A DNA stretch of 64,000 nt, taken from Oscheius sp. JU75 (taxonomy: Eukaryota; Nematoda; Chromadorea; Rhabditida; Rhabditidae). Below the pieces are notes generated by a model, which was not told the origin of the DNA, made no database searches, and saw only the letters and a list, made by a program, of their open reading frames with translations. Shown piece after piece: positions 44,743 through 55,958 of the stretch. The stretch spans positions 1-64,000 of the forward strand of contig JASJZC010000001.1 in NCBI GenBank assembly GCA_037178855.1, written 5' to 3'. Position 1 is the first letter of the stretch. Each line of letters begins with the position of its first letter. Made by a program: the position numbers and the translations under genes.

Positions 44743-47385
44743 ATGGGTAACACTCTGGCTGGCGAATATCCTTCTTCCTGGCAGGATGCCGACGTGAAGA
44801 AATGGCAAGCGGAAAGTCGTCAACGACAACAATGCACTTATCTTCAATTCGAAGGCAGTCAGTTCCACGACATAACGGATCTTTCTCCTGCTCTTCGAAT
44901 TACTAAGATTTGCTTTGCGATCTACGGACCGCCGACTGTGGTTGCAGAAACGCTTGAAGAGACCTACGTAAAAGAACAACGCGAATTTGGAAAGAAGATC
45001 TACGACAAAATTTATGAAACATGGTTAAAGGCACCTTGCAAGCAATTCAAACTTGGCTTTATTTTCCTTTTGTGTAAAGAAGGAGCGAATGAATACCCGG
45101 TGGGTCTTTTAAACTTATTTTGTTTTGTTTTTTTGCTACTATCATAATTTCTCTTTTCAGTCGCCACTTTTCCGTCTTTGTTGGGATACAGTAAACAATC
45201 TTGATCAGAATCGATACATTGACCTTGCCTGTCGCGTGTACGAGAGCTCGAGAGACTGGAAGGAAAACAACTGCATGCCAATGATGAAATATTGCCATCC
45301 GCCTTATCTCGTGTACACTTGCAGTTCCGATGGTCTTAAGTACGAATTTGACACGGATAAAGAAGTCAACATTGCTTTTAACACATCACCTGCATGTGAT
45401 TTGGTCTCCAGGATTGCAAGAACTGCGGATGTCGTTATTTCGGCAGTTGGAGTAACAGTCGGAGTGGTTGCTCTCTTTACACCGGCTGGATTCATCAGCG
45501 CACCGATTCTTCTCGGAGTTGGAGGAACCAGCGCTGTTTATGGAGTCGGACGAGCAACTCAACGTCTGATAGACAAGGCCACCCATGGAGAAAGAATGAC
45601 TGATCTCGAGAGTTTCATGCTGTATCTCTCAATTGTAGCAGCACCGTTTCATCTACTCAGTGGATTTGCCTCAGCCCGTCTTGCTGCAGGTGCCGCATCT
45701 GGCCGTATATTCTCTGAAAGTCAACGACTTCTCGCCACTGTTCTACTGTGTACTTCATTTGGAATTGATTCATTCTCTATCATTCTCAGCTTCGTCAATC
45801 TCATCGATAAATATCGCAAGGACAATCTCTCGACACTTGATGTTCTTCAATTCTCTGTCAGTACTCTTTTCTTCCTCAATACACTCGTGCAACCAAAAAC
45901 TGCACAAGGAGTTATTGAGAGAGCGCAGCAACAACGAATCAATTCTGTAGCTGATTCTTTAACCGATGAACAAGCAAGAACATCTTTCAAGAAATTTATG
46001 GAAGAGAATAAAGGAGATGGCGGAATAAAGGATACTTCTAAAGTCGTGCGCAGTTTAAATAGAATGGAGGATCCGAATTTATTCTTCAAGTCTGTTAAAG
46101 ATGGTCAATCAGTGACAATTGGTGGACGTAAAGGAAAGACCGTAATTATGACTTCTGCCGATGGACAAACCCAACGAAGGAATCCGAATACCGTTGTAGA
46201 TGAAGCGAGGTTTGCTATTTTTCAGCAAATTTAAAATGATTATTTCAGAATCAAGATTACTTCGGAGACTCACAATCATCAGTTCCCTCCAAAAGTTCAG
46301 AAATTATCGAAAGTGAGAAATTGCCTTGGTGAAGATTACGAAACCCACAGACATCTAGGCAAGCTGAATGGGCGTCAGAAGAGATTTTTGAATCAGGTAC
46401 TTCTTTCAAGGCTGGGGGGAAACTTTTTAATAATTTGTAGAAACTGATAACGAAACTTTTCTTTTCAGGCGATCGGCGGTTCCGCAGGGTACAATAAAGA
46501 TACCATCCAGTTTGCAGTGAAAGTCGCTGACCAAATGGGATTGCATAAGAATCCGGATGCTTTTTTGTCTATAGTAGAATGTGTTGCTGCTGAAGTGAAA
46601 AGTACGTTTCGTTGCTACTAAAACCAATAATGCATTTTTAGAAACAGGAAATTTCAACTACAACGATGTCAAAACATTCCACGCGGGAATTGTTAAAGAT
46701 CTGGGACGAATAAAACATCTGGCAGCTCAGAAGGGTATCAAGTTCGACAACGAGTATCTGGCTCTTTACCATTATCGCAAACATAACATCGATTTCGTGG
46801 ATTTGATGTCTAATCTGAAATTCTACTTGGGTCAATTGCCTGGTGACATTCAACGTAATGGAAAGCTGAGCGACGTCTGTACGATTACGGCTGTCACAAA
46901 CGTTTGTTATTTAATCTTTTTTTTAAAGCAATTTTGGTCCTTTACTTTTTCTGGACAGATGTATAATATTTCGTTACCTAATTAGCTTGAGAATAATCAA
47001 TTTATTTTAGAATAATACTACGGAAACTTTCACCAAGGAGACTTTCATTCTTCCGGACGATTCAATGCTTATTACGATAAAGAAGGACGGCAGACAGACG
47101 ATCAGCACAATCTACAAGAACGCCAACGTCTGGAAAGAGTATATGGATCGCTACACTGTGACAAACGTTCCTCCGCCTGGTGTTGCTTTTGACAGACTGG
47201 CTGCTGTTGCTGGCCTCGATTGTGTCCGCCTCCAAGTTCACAGCAATAATCTCTTTTATAAGAACTACGACTTTTGTAAGAATGTAGCGGAACTCGAAGA
47301 TTATAAGACAATGATCGCAATGCTTGTCACCGATCTTGCTGATTGTCTCGACCCCGACAGTAACAACACCACCGACGATGATTAG
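44743..47385 (+). CDS. 773-aa multi-span membrane protein, possible DUF4781 family (right arm)
   Basis: Exons: 44,743-45,099, 45,161-46,209, 46,249-46,396, 46,469-46,601, 46,642-46,901, 47,011-47,385. All introns are GT-AG (39-109 bp) and all junctions keep frame, giving 773 codons plus stop. About five hydrophobic stretches lie between residues ~195 and ~390; the first pair is glycine-rich and hairpin-like. The N-terminal ~190 and C-terminal ~380 residues are soluble and charged. AATAAA follows the stop by ~74 bp (47,459). The only coding difference from the left arm I noticed is one Ser/Asn change. A membrane role is inferred; the reaction or partner is unknown. Confidence 0.72.
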
Positions 47386-47794
47386 AATTCTTTGTTTGTT
47401 GTAATTTGTTATTTTTTTTTTCATTTTGATAGTCTGTGCGTTTGCTCCAAGCCTTATAAATAAACTTACATATCTTATAGAAGTTCAAGATGTTCTAATT
47501 GACAACAATACGACAGCTTATGCTCCAGGACTTTTGTCCCCTTGACTCTTTCCTCCTCTTATTTTTTGCACATTCTTTGATCTCACGCCCCCGTTTGCAG
47601 CTCTAATCCCAGGCTGTTGGATGTCCCTTTCCTCGCGAATCGATGCCCCATCTTCCTTTTTTTGTAGAGAAGCGTGTTCGTCCTTTGTGCAAGTGGTTGA
47701 AATGTTTCCCTTCTTTTCTTTTTGTAAATCCGCTAATCTTTTTTCTTTGTCCCAGAATTGGAAATCAAAAAATGGACGATTTTTATTAGAAAAT
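47386..47794. other. 3' flank of the operon (right arm)
   Basis: Mirror of 25,864-26,272. No gene. The A/T run of the left arm is shortened here (47,655-47,663). Confidence 0.5.
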
Positions 47795-48774
47795 TGGGAT
47801 CAAGTCCCATTTGTGCCGCCCAAGTGACACAAGTCCCATTTGTGCCCCCCCGTAAAAAATAAACAAAAAACGTAGTTATCTTTCCACACAAATTCTGCCA
47901 CATAGCTATTAAGAGATTCATCTCTAAGGCCTTTCATTTCTTTGATGCGAGATTTGAGTCTATTCCAATAAGACTCTATATGTTGTGTATGAACACCAGT
48001 AAGAGGATCAACGAAATTAAGCCTGTGATTAACAGAATGGTGTTCAAATCCAAGAGATTGCTGCAGAGACCTATAGGCTGCCCAGCCATCAGAATGTATT
48101 ATAGTCCCAGATCTACAGATACGAGATACTATTTCAAAAAGTATGTTTTTATGCCTAGAAGGAATTAACTCGACATATCCCTTGGCGGGCTTATGGGCTG
48201 TGTCTACTATACCAAATACCCATTGCTGTCTATTTGGCTGCCTCCCCGTATGATACTTAGCATGAAAGGCTAGAAGGCTTTCATCTATTTGGCAAATAGC
48301 GCGGTTGCCACCAAGCATAATAGGAGTGACCTGCAAATCTTGGATAATCAACTCTCGGACATCCCTTATAATCTTTAGTACGAGTTTTTTATTTAGCTTA
48401 GCAACAGTATAGATTTTACATGCCGGAAAATCATTAAGCCACAAAATTAAAACTGCCCAAATATCGCTTAAAGATTGGTTATACTTTGCAAAGAATGAAC
48501 CATCACGAATAGATATTGTCGTTTTATATTTTGAGCATAACTTATTTCGGCACGCCCAGCAATACTCATCAGCCAACTTAGTCTTTGCACGTTTTACCAT
48601 AGCTACATGGCAAAACCTACATAACAATACCCTTTTTATAAGATTATCATTACGAAACATCTCAATTAAACTTGACATGCTCATATTTTTAACCCCTGCA
48701 ATATAGTGCAGTATTGATTCTTCAGCATCCATAGGTGCCTGCCCCCCGGGGGCACAAACGGGACTTGATTCCAA
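47795..48774 (-). mobile_element. Merlin-type DNA transposon (right arm, intact ORF)
   Basis: The ends are GGAATCAAGTCCCGTTTGTG (complement, outer edge ~48,774) and GGGATCAAGTCCCATTTGTG (47,796), the latter duplicated in tandem by 47,850. CCCC/GGGG runs adjoin both ends. The single ORF fills almost the entire element and its frame stays open through both terminal repeats. Confidence 0.87.
47800..48732 (-). CDS. Merlin / ISXO2-like DDE transposase, apparently intact
   Basis: This 310-aa cut-and-paste transposase begins MDAEESILHYIAG. An N-terminal zinc ribbon (CRFC near residue 39 and CWAC near residue 58) precedes the ISXO2-like catalytic domain, with candidate catalytic residues in QIDESLLAF, IHSDGWAAY and HTQHIESYWNRLKSRIKEMK, i.e. 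D, D and E. WVFGIVD and HSVNH are also typical of the family. The length suits Merlin/IS1016 transposases. The last ~20 codons read through the terminal repeat, so the functional protein may end earlier. It relates to bacterial IS1595-group elements, but the setting is eukaryotic. Confidence 0.88.
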   Translation of the reverse strand: MDAEESILHYIAGVKNMSMSSLIEMFRNDNLIKRVLLCRFCHVAMVKRAKTKLADEYCWACRNKLCSKYKTTISIRDGSFFAKYNQSLSDIWAVLILWLNDFPACKIYTVAKLNKKLVLKIIRDVRELIIQDLQVTPIMLGGNRAICQIDESLLAFHAKYHTGRQPNRQQWVFGIVDTAHKPAKGYVELIPSRHKNILFEIVSRICRSGTIIHSDGWAAYRSLQQSLGFEHHSVNHRLNFVDPLTGVHTQHIESYWNRLKSRIKEMKGLRDESLNSYVAEFVWKDNYVFCLFFTGGHKWDLCHLGGTNGT

Positions 48775-49485
48775 TAATTATATAAAATGGTGAGTACTGG
48801 GGTGTACAAAAATAGATAATAAACGCCAGGCGAACCGGAAACTGTAGGAGGCAGCAAATTAAATTAATCGGGGAATATGATATTGCGGCAATACGTCATA
48901 TCTTATTATAAAAATAAAATTGGACCCCATCGGTCTAGATTGGTCCTTCAAGTTTCTCAAATGCTCTTTGCCTCCTGTCGCTGGACCAAGGCCTCCGCCC
49001 GCCCCCAGGGCGCTGCAGATATACTTGAAGTATATAATTATGCTCAAATAAATAAGTGTGTTTTAGGAAAGTCCGCAAAGCATAAAGTGTTTTAGTAAAG
49101 AGATGTTAGCGTGCTATTATAAAACTACAAATATTTAATAAATACGGGTTTTAGAATTTTGTTTTCTTTGTGACTAATAATAAGCAATAAATGTCGCAGT
49201 AAGAAGAGATCGACATAAGGTGATTTAGTTATATAATCAGTATTTATACTTAAGGGTAGACTGCCCTTACAACATCCCCCTCCAAATTACTATTATGGCA
49301 ATGATTTCACTTCTTACAACTGCTCTTACTTTTCTTCATTTCGATCATCTTCAACATGGTTTAACTGTGAATGCGAAAACCTTTTATACTTATCACCAAC
49401 TAGCACTAAGTTTGAGTCATTATCGCATATCCATACTATTTTTCCCTCTTTATCATACTTTTTGTTAGCTGAGGTCAGCTAACAA
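48775..49485. other. Non-coding, AT-rich, subterminal hairpin (right arm)
   Basis: Mirror of 24,169-24,883. A small open frame at 48,877-49,095 is not credible as a gene. Confidence 0.45.
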
Positions 49486-49537
49486 GCAATGGTGATAGAG
49501 AGTACAAGGGTAGCGAGCCGGGCAAGGGCGCGCTAAC

Positions 49538-49924
49538 ACTTTTTATCCAATTTACCATCGGTATCTGCCTGTCTTAAAAGATCGATAGGCCACACTTTCG
49601 TGGTCTGTACTCATACTGAAAGTCAATTTCAAGCGAGCTTTTGCCCATTTGCTCTACGTGAGGTTTCCGTCCTCACTGAGCTAGCCTTAGGACACCTGCG
49701 TTACGATTTGACAGATGTACCGCCCCAGTCAAACTCCCCGCCTGACAATGTCTCCGGCGAGAGTCACACGGCCACCAGGTGGCTATGTTTAAAACTGCTA
49801 AGAGAAGCCGAAGCTAATCCTCTTATAACCGAATAAGTAAAGAATCGATGAAAGTGGTGGTATTTCATTGGCGACCGAAACCTCCCACCTATGCTACACC
49901 TCTCATGATTCTTCACAATGTCAA

Positions 49925-49961
<37 letters not shown>

Positions 49962-50019
49962 GTATTTGCCAAGCCCGTTCCCTTGGCTGTAGTTTCGCTA
50001 GATAGTAGTTAGGGACAGT

Positions 50020-50057
<38 letters not shown>

Positions 50058-50058
50058 A

Positions 50059-50119
<61 letters not shown>

Positions 50120-51099
50120 ACTCGAATTACTACGATTTGACATTCAGAGCACTGGGCAGAAATCAGAAACAGTAAACGTCCGCAAGGACCATCTGTTTCC
50201 TCTGTTTTAATTAGACAGTCGGATTCCCCGAGTCCGTACCAGTTCCAGTTCGGTCGTACAACGGCAGATCAGGATACTAAGCCCGAAAGCAAAGTACACA
50301 CCTAAAGACGTCCACAAAGCAGTCTCTACACTAGGCCAATATTCCGAAAAACACCAGCCACGGCAAAACGCAAGCATCGGTCAATAGGCCAATCCAACCC
50401 GACCACTGGAGCCAATCCTTTTCCCGAAGTTACGGATCTAATTTGCCGACTTCCCTTACCTACATTATTCTATCGACTAGAGGCTGTTCACCTTGAAGAC
50501 CTGATGCGGATATCGGTACGATTATCTGCTGCTTAATAGCTTTCGTCAGTTTTTCAATAAGCATTCACAGAGCACGGGATACCACAGAAACCGCGGTACT
50601 TTACGGAAACAACGTCCCTATCTCCGGATGAACCGATTCCAGGGAGTCCGTTCCTAAACTAGAGAAGAGAACTCTAGCCCGGTCTATGAAAGCTGTTACC
50701 GACTTCAATTGCGTTACCGCGCAACTAGCCCAAAAGAACTAGAATCGCAGCTAGATAGTTTGGGAATTTTAACCCTATTCCTTTTGATATCCGAGAGAGA
50801 AGTAAACTTCTCCCTCTCGATGATACAAGGCATTAGCCAGTATCTTAGGATCGACTGACTCACATTCAACTACTGTTCATGTGAAACCCTTCTCCACTTC
50901 AGTCTTCAAGTTTGGAACTTGAATATTTGCTACTACTACCGAGATCTGCACTAATGGAAGCTCCAGCTGGACCTACGTCCGAAGCCTTCTACGCAACCAC
51001 TACGTCCCTCCTACTCGTTACAGCCAGGCGTCTTCACGCAACAAGCTAGTTGAGTATAGGTTACTCGCTCAAGCGCCATCCATTTTCAGGGCTGATAGA

Positions 51100-51135
<36 letters not shown>

Positions 51136-51423
51136 ACCGACTTCCATGGCCACCGTCCTGCTGTCTAAATCTATCAACACCTTTTATGGGGTCTCATGAG
51201 CGAATATTTGGCACCGTAACTCAACGTTCGGAGCATCCCGCAGCGCCAGTTCTGCTTACCAAAAATGGCCCACTTGGAACCAACATTCATGTCAACAGTT
51301 CACTAAAGCAACTGAGACATCGAACCCATTGAAAGTTTGAGAATAGGTTGAGGAAAACTTTTCCCCAATTCCTCTAATCATTCGCTTTACCGGATTCAAC
51401 TGAATCGATTTCAGCTATCCTGG

Positions 51424-51463
<40 letters not shown>

Positions 51464-52030
51464 AGTCTTTCGCCCCTATACTCAAGTCTATCGATCGATT
51501 TGCACGTCAGAACCGATACGAACTTCCACCAGAGTTTCCTCTGGCTTCGTTCTGCTCAAGCATAGTTCACCATCTTTCGGGTCGCAACCTGTACGCTCTA
51601 CCTCTGCCCAAAAGCAAGCTTTCGAGACAGGGCGATGGTGCGCCAAGCCGTAAAGCAAGGATCCCATCTCAGCCGATTAATCGACCTTTACTTTCATTTC
51701 GCCGTAAGGTTTAACACCCTCTGACTCGCGCACAAGTTACACTCCTCGGTCCGTGTTTCAAGACGGGACAGAACGGTGATCGACATTAACACCGGTTCTC
51801 ACCCAAAGGGCAAGCTAAACACTGACACGGCAAACCATTCCAGAAAGCAAGACACCACCACAAGGGTGGGCAACACTGACTAGTCAGCTCGCCGTAAGGT
51901 TTAACACGTAGTTTGGTACTTATGGTTTTTGCCTTGTTCCTGCTCGATTCGGTCAACCTGTCTTGGTCCCTTGCGCTCGCACTTCAACCCCGCAAGTTTA
52001 TTTCCAGCCGAGCTATTATGTCTGAAGCAT
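49538..52030 (-). rRNA. 28S rRNA gene, truncated (right arm, more complete)
   Basis: Contains the segments the left arm lacks: ~163 bp at about 50,592-50,755 (conserved helices around AACTAGAGAAGAGAACTCTA and GACTTCAATTGCGTTACC) and ~275 bp at about 51,836-52,110. The 3' end still stops shortly after the GGCCTATCGATC block, at the 52-bp repeat. The 5' limit is approximate. The word CGCCGTAAGGTTTAACAC occurs twice (near 51,701 and 51,889), flanking ~190 bp, and may have promoted the larger deletion. Confidence 0.92.
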
Positions 52031-52496
52031 GATTTATTCAGAGGAGCGTTTTTTTAAAGTGACTTGTCTTGCAAACAGTTAGGGTGCGCACAAAGCTGTG
52101 CACTAGTGAGCGCATAATCTCGCTAAAAAAGGGCGATGCGATTTGCGTCTTCATTAGTCAGGATTTCGTATTGCGATTGCGATTACCTCAAAAAACGCGA
52201 TTAGTTGCGATTCCGACTTGTTAATAATCGCGCAACCCTGTGGGCGTGGCTGTCGCCTGAGCGATTTTTCAGACTTCCTTTTGTCTCCCAGGCGAATTTT
52301 TTTTCTTTTAGGCTTACTTTTCCATTTTCTAATCTTACTTTGCATCTCCCAGGCTGTCTTTCACTTAGACGACAAACGTTGTACATCGTCGGGCAAAAAA
52401 AAAAATAGACTCTCGCACATTTATCGGCTTATTATCACAAAACAGGGTCAGAAAGTTTCTTCGATTCGGGTCGTAGCGAAAACATTAATATTGTGG
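52031..52496. other. Spacer between 28S fragment and channel gene (right arm)
   Basis: Mirror of 21,600-21,974 plus sequence deleted on the left. An A/T homopolymer is 9-11 bases (52,396-52,405). No gene recognised. Confidence 0.45.
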
Positions 52497-54232
52497 TTAG
52501 CATTTTACCACCAAAGAGGACAGTAAAAGCAGCAAAATCAATAGTGGAATCCGATAGTATGCTTTGCTTAAATAATCTGAAACTTTCTATTTATATTCGT
52601 TATATGCTTGATACTTCTTTTTGATCTTCCGCAATGGCTCGTCTGAAATTGTAGCAAAGACGCAAAAAGACATCTCTACGAGCAGCCATTGGCCTGATGA
52701 AAACAGCTGCTAAGCAGGGTATTTTTTTTTTTTACCGAGTATAGGCATTTTAGAAGAGCGAGGTACCTGTTCGATAATAATACTTAGTAAAAATGTCAGT
52801 CCAAGTAGACCACTAATTCCCATTGTGTACTGTATTTCAGTCATTTTAAAGGACAACTAACGTACCTTGTCCGATTTGCTGAAGTCTAAAGGTAGAGTTA
52901 GAGATGCCAAGCACAAGGAAGTTATTATTGTTGTGGGAACAATGAGCATTAGAATGTAGAAGGTGGAGTTCCGTTTTAAAGAAAACCTTATTGCGACATA
53001 TAGGCCGTCGCTTCCACCTAGTCCAAGATTTATATCAGATTCGATGTTCCATTCAGGCGTTCCCTGAACTTTTTCACTAAAACTCTACTATCTAAAGCGC
53101 GATGGTTTCTGTGGCGGACTTTGTTTATTTGTTTGTTTTCCGAGGCCACGAAACAGAAACGAGCAAATTATGTTGTCCAGAAGTTTTATTCTTCAAAAAT
53201 AGTTATTGCCTAAATTGGGTGGCTAGTCAACTTTGGGTGCGCTTTTGAACTTGGCTTTTGTCGCAATGAAGCCGCTGGAAACCCATTGTTACTACGAAGT
53301 CGCCGATGCAAACTGAGACAGCTGGTTTAGCATGAAAATAAAAAATTCACCAGGAGTATGTCGATGTTGGAAACATTGCTCACATTGAGGTAGATCCTGC
53401 CATCAGACGCTAGACCCACGTAGAAAGTTACTCCGCAGAACTGAGTATCAAACGGAAAAACTTCTAAATGAACTGGCTGATAGGCTGGTTCTTTTTTCTG
53501 TTCACCTAAATTCATTAGACAAATGGTGTCAAAACGAGCTTTTTGAAAAAGTTGTACACCACCGTCAGCTATGATCTGTGTTTATGTATCCAGAAATTAC
53601 GATTAACGAACCATAGCTTCGTTACTTTCAGTCTCTTTGTCCATTTTTTTGACATCAACACTGAAAAACAATATTTAAAGCTCCTCCAGCGCCGCAGTAC
53701 GCACAAAAATATATCAGAACTATATTTTGACAGATTCTGAAAAACTTCGCAGAACGTTCAAAAGCTTTTCCACCTGTAAAACAGGTGCGTACAAGGAATA
53801 TATGGTAAAAAGAATTGATACCAGTTAAAGCAGTCGATTGTTGGTATCCAGATCAGATTGGATGGAACCATAGTGGTGTTGAGACCAATTATCTCAGGAT
53901 CGAATTGAAGACGGAGGTCGTGCCAAGCCTTTGTTGTCTATTGTTTTGTAAATTAGCAAACTTACAAAAACCACAAAAACCACAAGCTATTGAGTCTCAA
54001 TCTGAAAATTGGAAGACCACAAACTTGAAAACCTGACATATCACTTCAGTAAGTACCACAAAAGTCGGAATAATTTGCACATCTAGCGGAATGTGGTAGA
54101 TGTCGTAAGGTGATTCTGTCTTGTGATATCCCGCCGTTTCATTGTCTAAGACTACTTCTCGGAATGTTGGATAGACTTTTGTGCGTCTGAGAGGACGACC
54201 ATGAGGAAGAGAAGCATTCGCACATAGTGAAA
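52497..54232 (-). CDS. Cys-loop ligand-gated ion-channel subunit (right arm, better frame)
   Basis: Here the frames broken on the left are open: FPFDTQFCGVTFYVGLASDG continues past the Cys loop into NVSNVSN (two possible N-glycosylation sites), TM1 reads LMLIVPTTIITSLCLASLTL, and TM3 reads WLLVEMSFCVFATIS. A very short cytoplasmic loop (DEPLRKIKR) follows, and the chain ends with a leucine-rich TM4 and VVKC-stop. The TM3-TM4 loop is far shorter than in typical nicotinic subunits. The first Cys of the loop is absent here too, so it is a property of the gene. The N-terminal exon and signal peptide are not resolved. Confidence 0.78.
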
Positions 54233-54438
54233 ATGTCGAGGGCGGATTGTGTTACTTAAAGAGCAAATAGAGCATTTAGTGCTTATTTGGGCTTAAAACC
54301 GATACAGCTTTGGAATGGAATATTACAAGTTATTTCAAAACTTATTGTGGTTACAGTATAGAACTTGAAACAGACGGGTTAAGCGGTCGTATTACAACTG
54401 TAATAACAATGTTTGCTCCCACCATTGCCAGAAAAACG

Positions 54439-55918
54439 AAAATTTTTTTGACCCTTATCTGAGTCTGCTGGGGATTAGGGGGGTCAATTTTTAAAAAATC
54501 AGCATGTGCAAAAGTTTGGCAACCCCAGAGAAAGTTGTTTAAAAAGGCAACCGAAGCAACTATAATTTATTATTCAACAATAAGGGACGTGAAATAGATC
54601 AGCCGATGAAATCCCCGTCCTTTTGGATGACTTTGAAAATCCGATCAGACATGCCGTTGACCAGGTTCAGGAGAGTTGGTGGCGGGATACTGTTCCAGGC
54701 GCGTTGGATCTCCTGACGAAGCTCGGCAAGGCTGGTGAACCTTCGGTTATCCTTGTAGATCTTTTGAGTCAAAACTCCAAAGAGATTCTCGATTGGATTG
54801 CAATCGGGAGAGCAAGCCGGCCAGTCGATCGTATTGATACCATTAGCAGCCATCCACTGCTTTGTTACATTGTTCACGTGACACGGGGCATTGTCTTAGA
54901 CGAATGAGTATCCATTTCCCTGAGGCGTATTCAAGAATAGAAGAAGGTGTTGAGCGAAAATCTGTTGATAATCTGGACCATTCAGTCGACCCGTAACGAA
55001 GTGAAGATCCAGAACTCCACCACTGTGGAACGCTGCCCAAATCATGACGCCGCCACCTCTGAACGAGCGTTTCGGCAACTGAACAGCCGGCTTGCGGCTG
55101 TTTCTCCAGTAGCCACGGTCTCCGTCAGGACCGTCCAGTGTCCATCTCTTCTCGTCCGAGAACACAACCTGCAAAAGCTAACAGAAAACCTTAGTGACTA
55201 ATCTTGTGCCATTGCGTGGCCATGTTATTCCGAGCAAAAGCCACGCGATTCACCTTGTGCTGTGCATTGGGATTAGGAGTAAGCACTTTCAGTTCCCGGT
55301 CGATGTACGGCACAGAATGGACAGCTCGGAGGACGGTCGTCCTGTGAGCATCAAGACGTAGATCAGCTTTGATCTGATTGCAGCTGATCGAGGAGTTCGA
55401 AGCTAGGCGTCCAATCTGACGACGAGCCCGATCTCCGATTTTCTTGGGGCGTCCAAGAACCGGCTAGTTTCCGTAGTTCGGATTGCTCAAGAAACGTCCA
55501 ATACAGCTCTTGTTTCTTCCTAACTGCTTCGCAATCTGGATGTTCGATTGGCCAGCAACCTTCAGGGCACGAATGGAGGCTTGTTCTTCAAAAGAAAGTC
55601 GACAAGCCGACGGCATGATGACGAAGAAGAGTAAAAACATTCGCTTCGAAACGTTTTAACATTTTTACTTTTCTACACGTTTTACACTCAGATGACTTCG
55701 TTTCTGATAAAGTACTCTGGGGTTGCCAAACTTTTGCACATGCTGATTTTTTGAAAATTGATCCCCCTAATCCCCAGTAGACTCGGATAAAGGTCAAAAA
55801 AATTTTCTAGGGGTTTTGAGGCATGAGAAATCGTTTGGAAACGGTACCAGACGTCTAAAATGTTTCTTGACCCTTCTACTGCAAAAAAGTGGGGGGTTGC
55901 CAAACTTTTGCACATGAG
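54439..55918 (-). mobile_element. Tc1/mariner-type transposon (right arm)
   Basis: Mirror of 18,190-19,665 with the same missing outer repeat (now on the side facing the channel gene). Confidence 0.85.
54599..55616 (-). pseudogene. Tc1-like transposase pseudogene (right arm)
   Basis: Carries the same two nonsense codons and the same lost base as the left copy. Shared lesions prove a common source for the two arms. Confidence 0.92.
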
Positions 55919-55958
55919 TATACAATATTTATCTGTAAATGCATGAAACAAACAGTAT

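Larger units (their letters stand above)
43543..49537. mobile_element. ~6 kb segment bracketed by 52-bp inverted repeats (right arm)
   Basis: Inverted copies at 43,543-43,594 and 49,486-49,537 are identical to each other here; the left arm has substitutions in its rDNA-side copy. The subterminal hairpin (GTTAGCTGAGG / TCAGCTAAC, 49,464-49,484) is a clean stem. The outer edge abuts the 28S fragment directly. Confidence 0.5.

Noticed and set aside
47800-48732. Bacterial contamination, suggested by the IS1595-group transposase
   Set aside because: Related Merlin elements are known in animals, and this copy sits between spliced nematode-like genes and rDNA in both arms.
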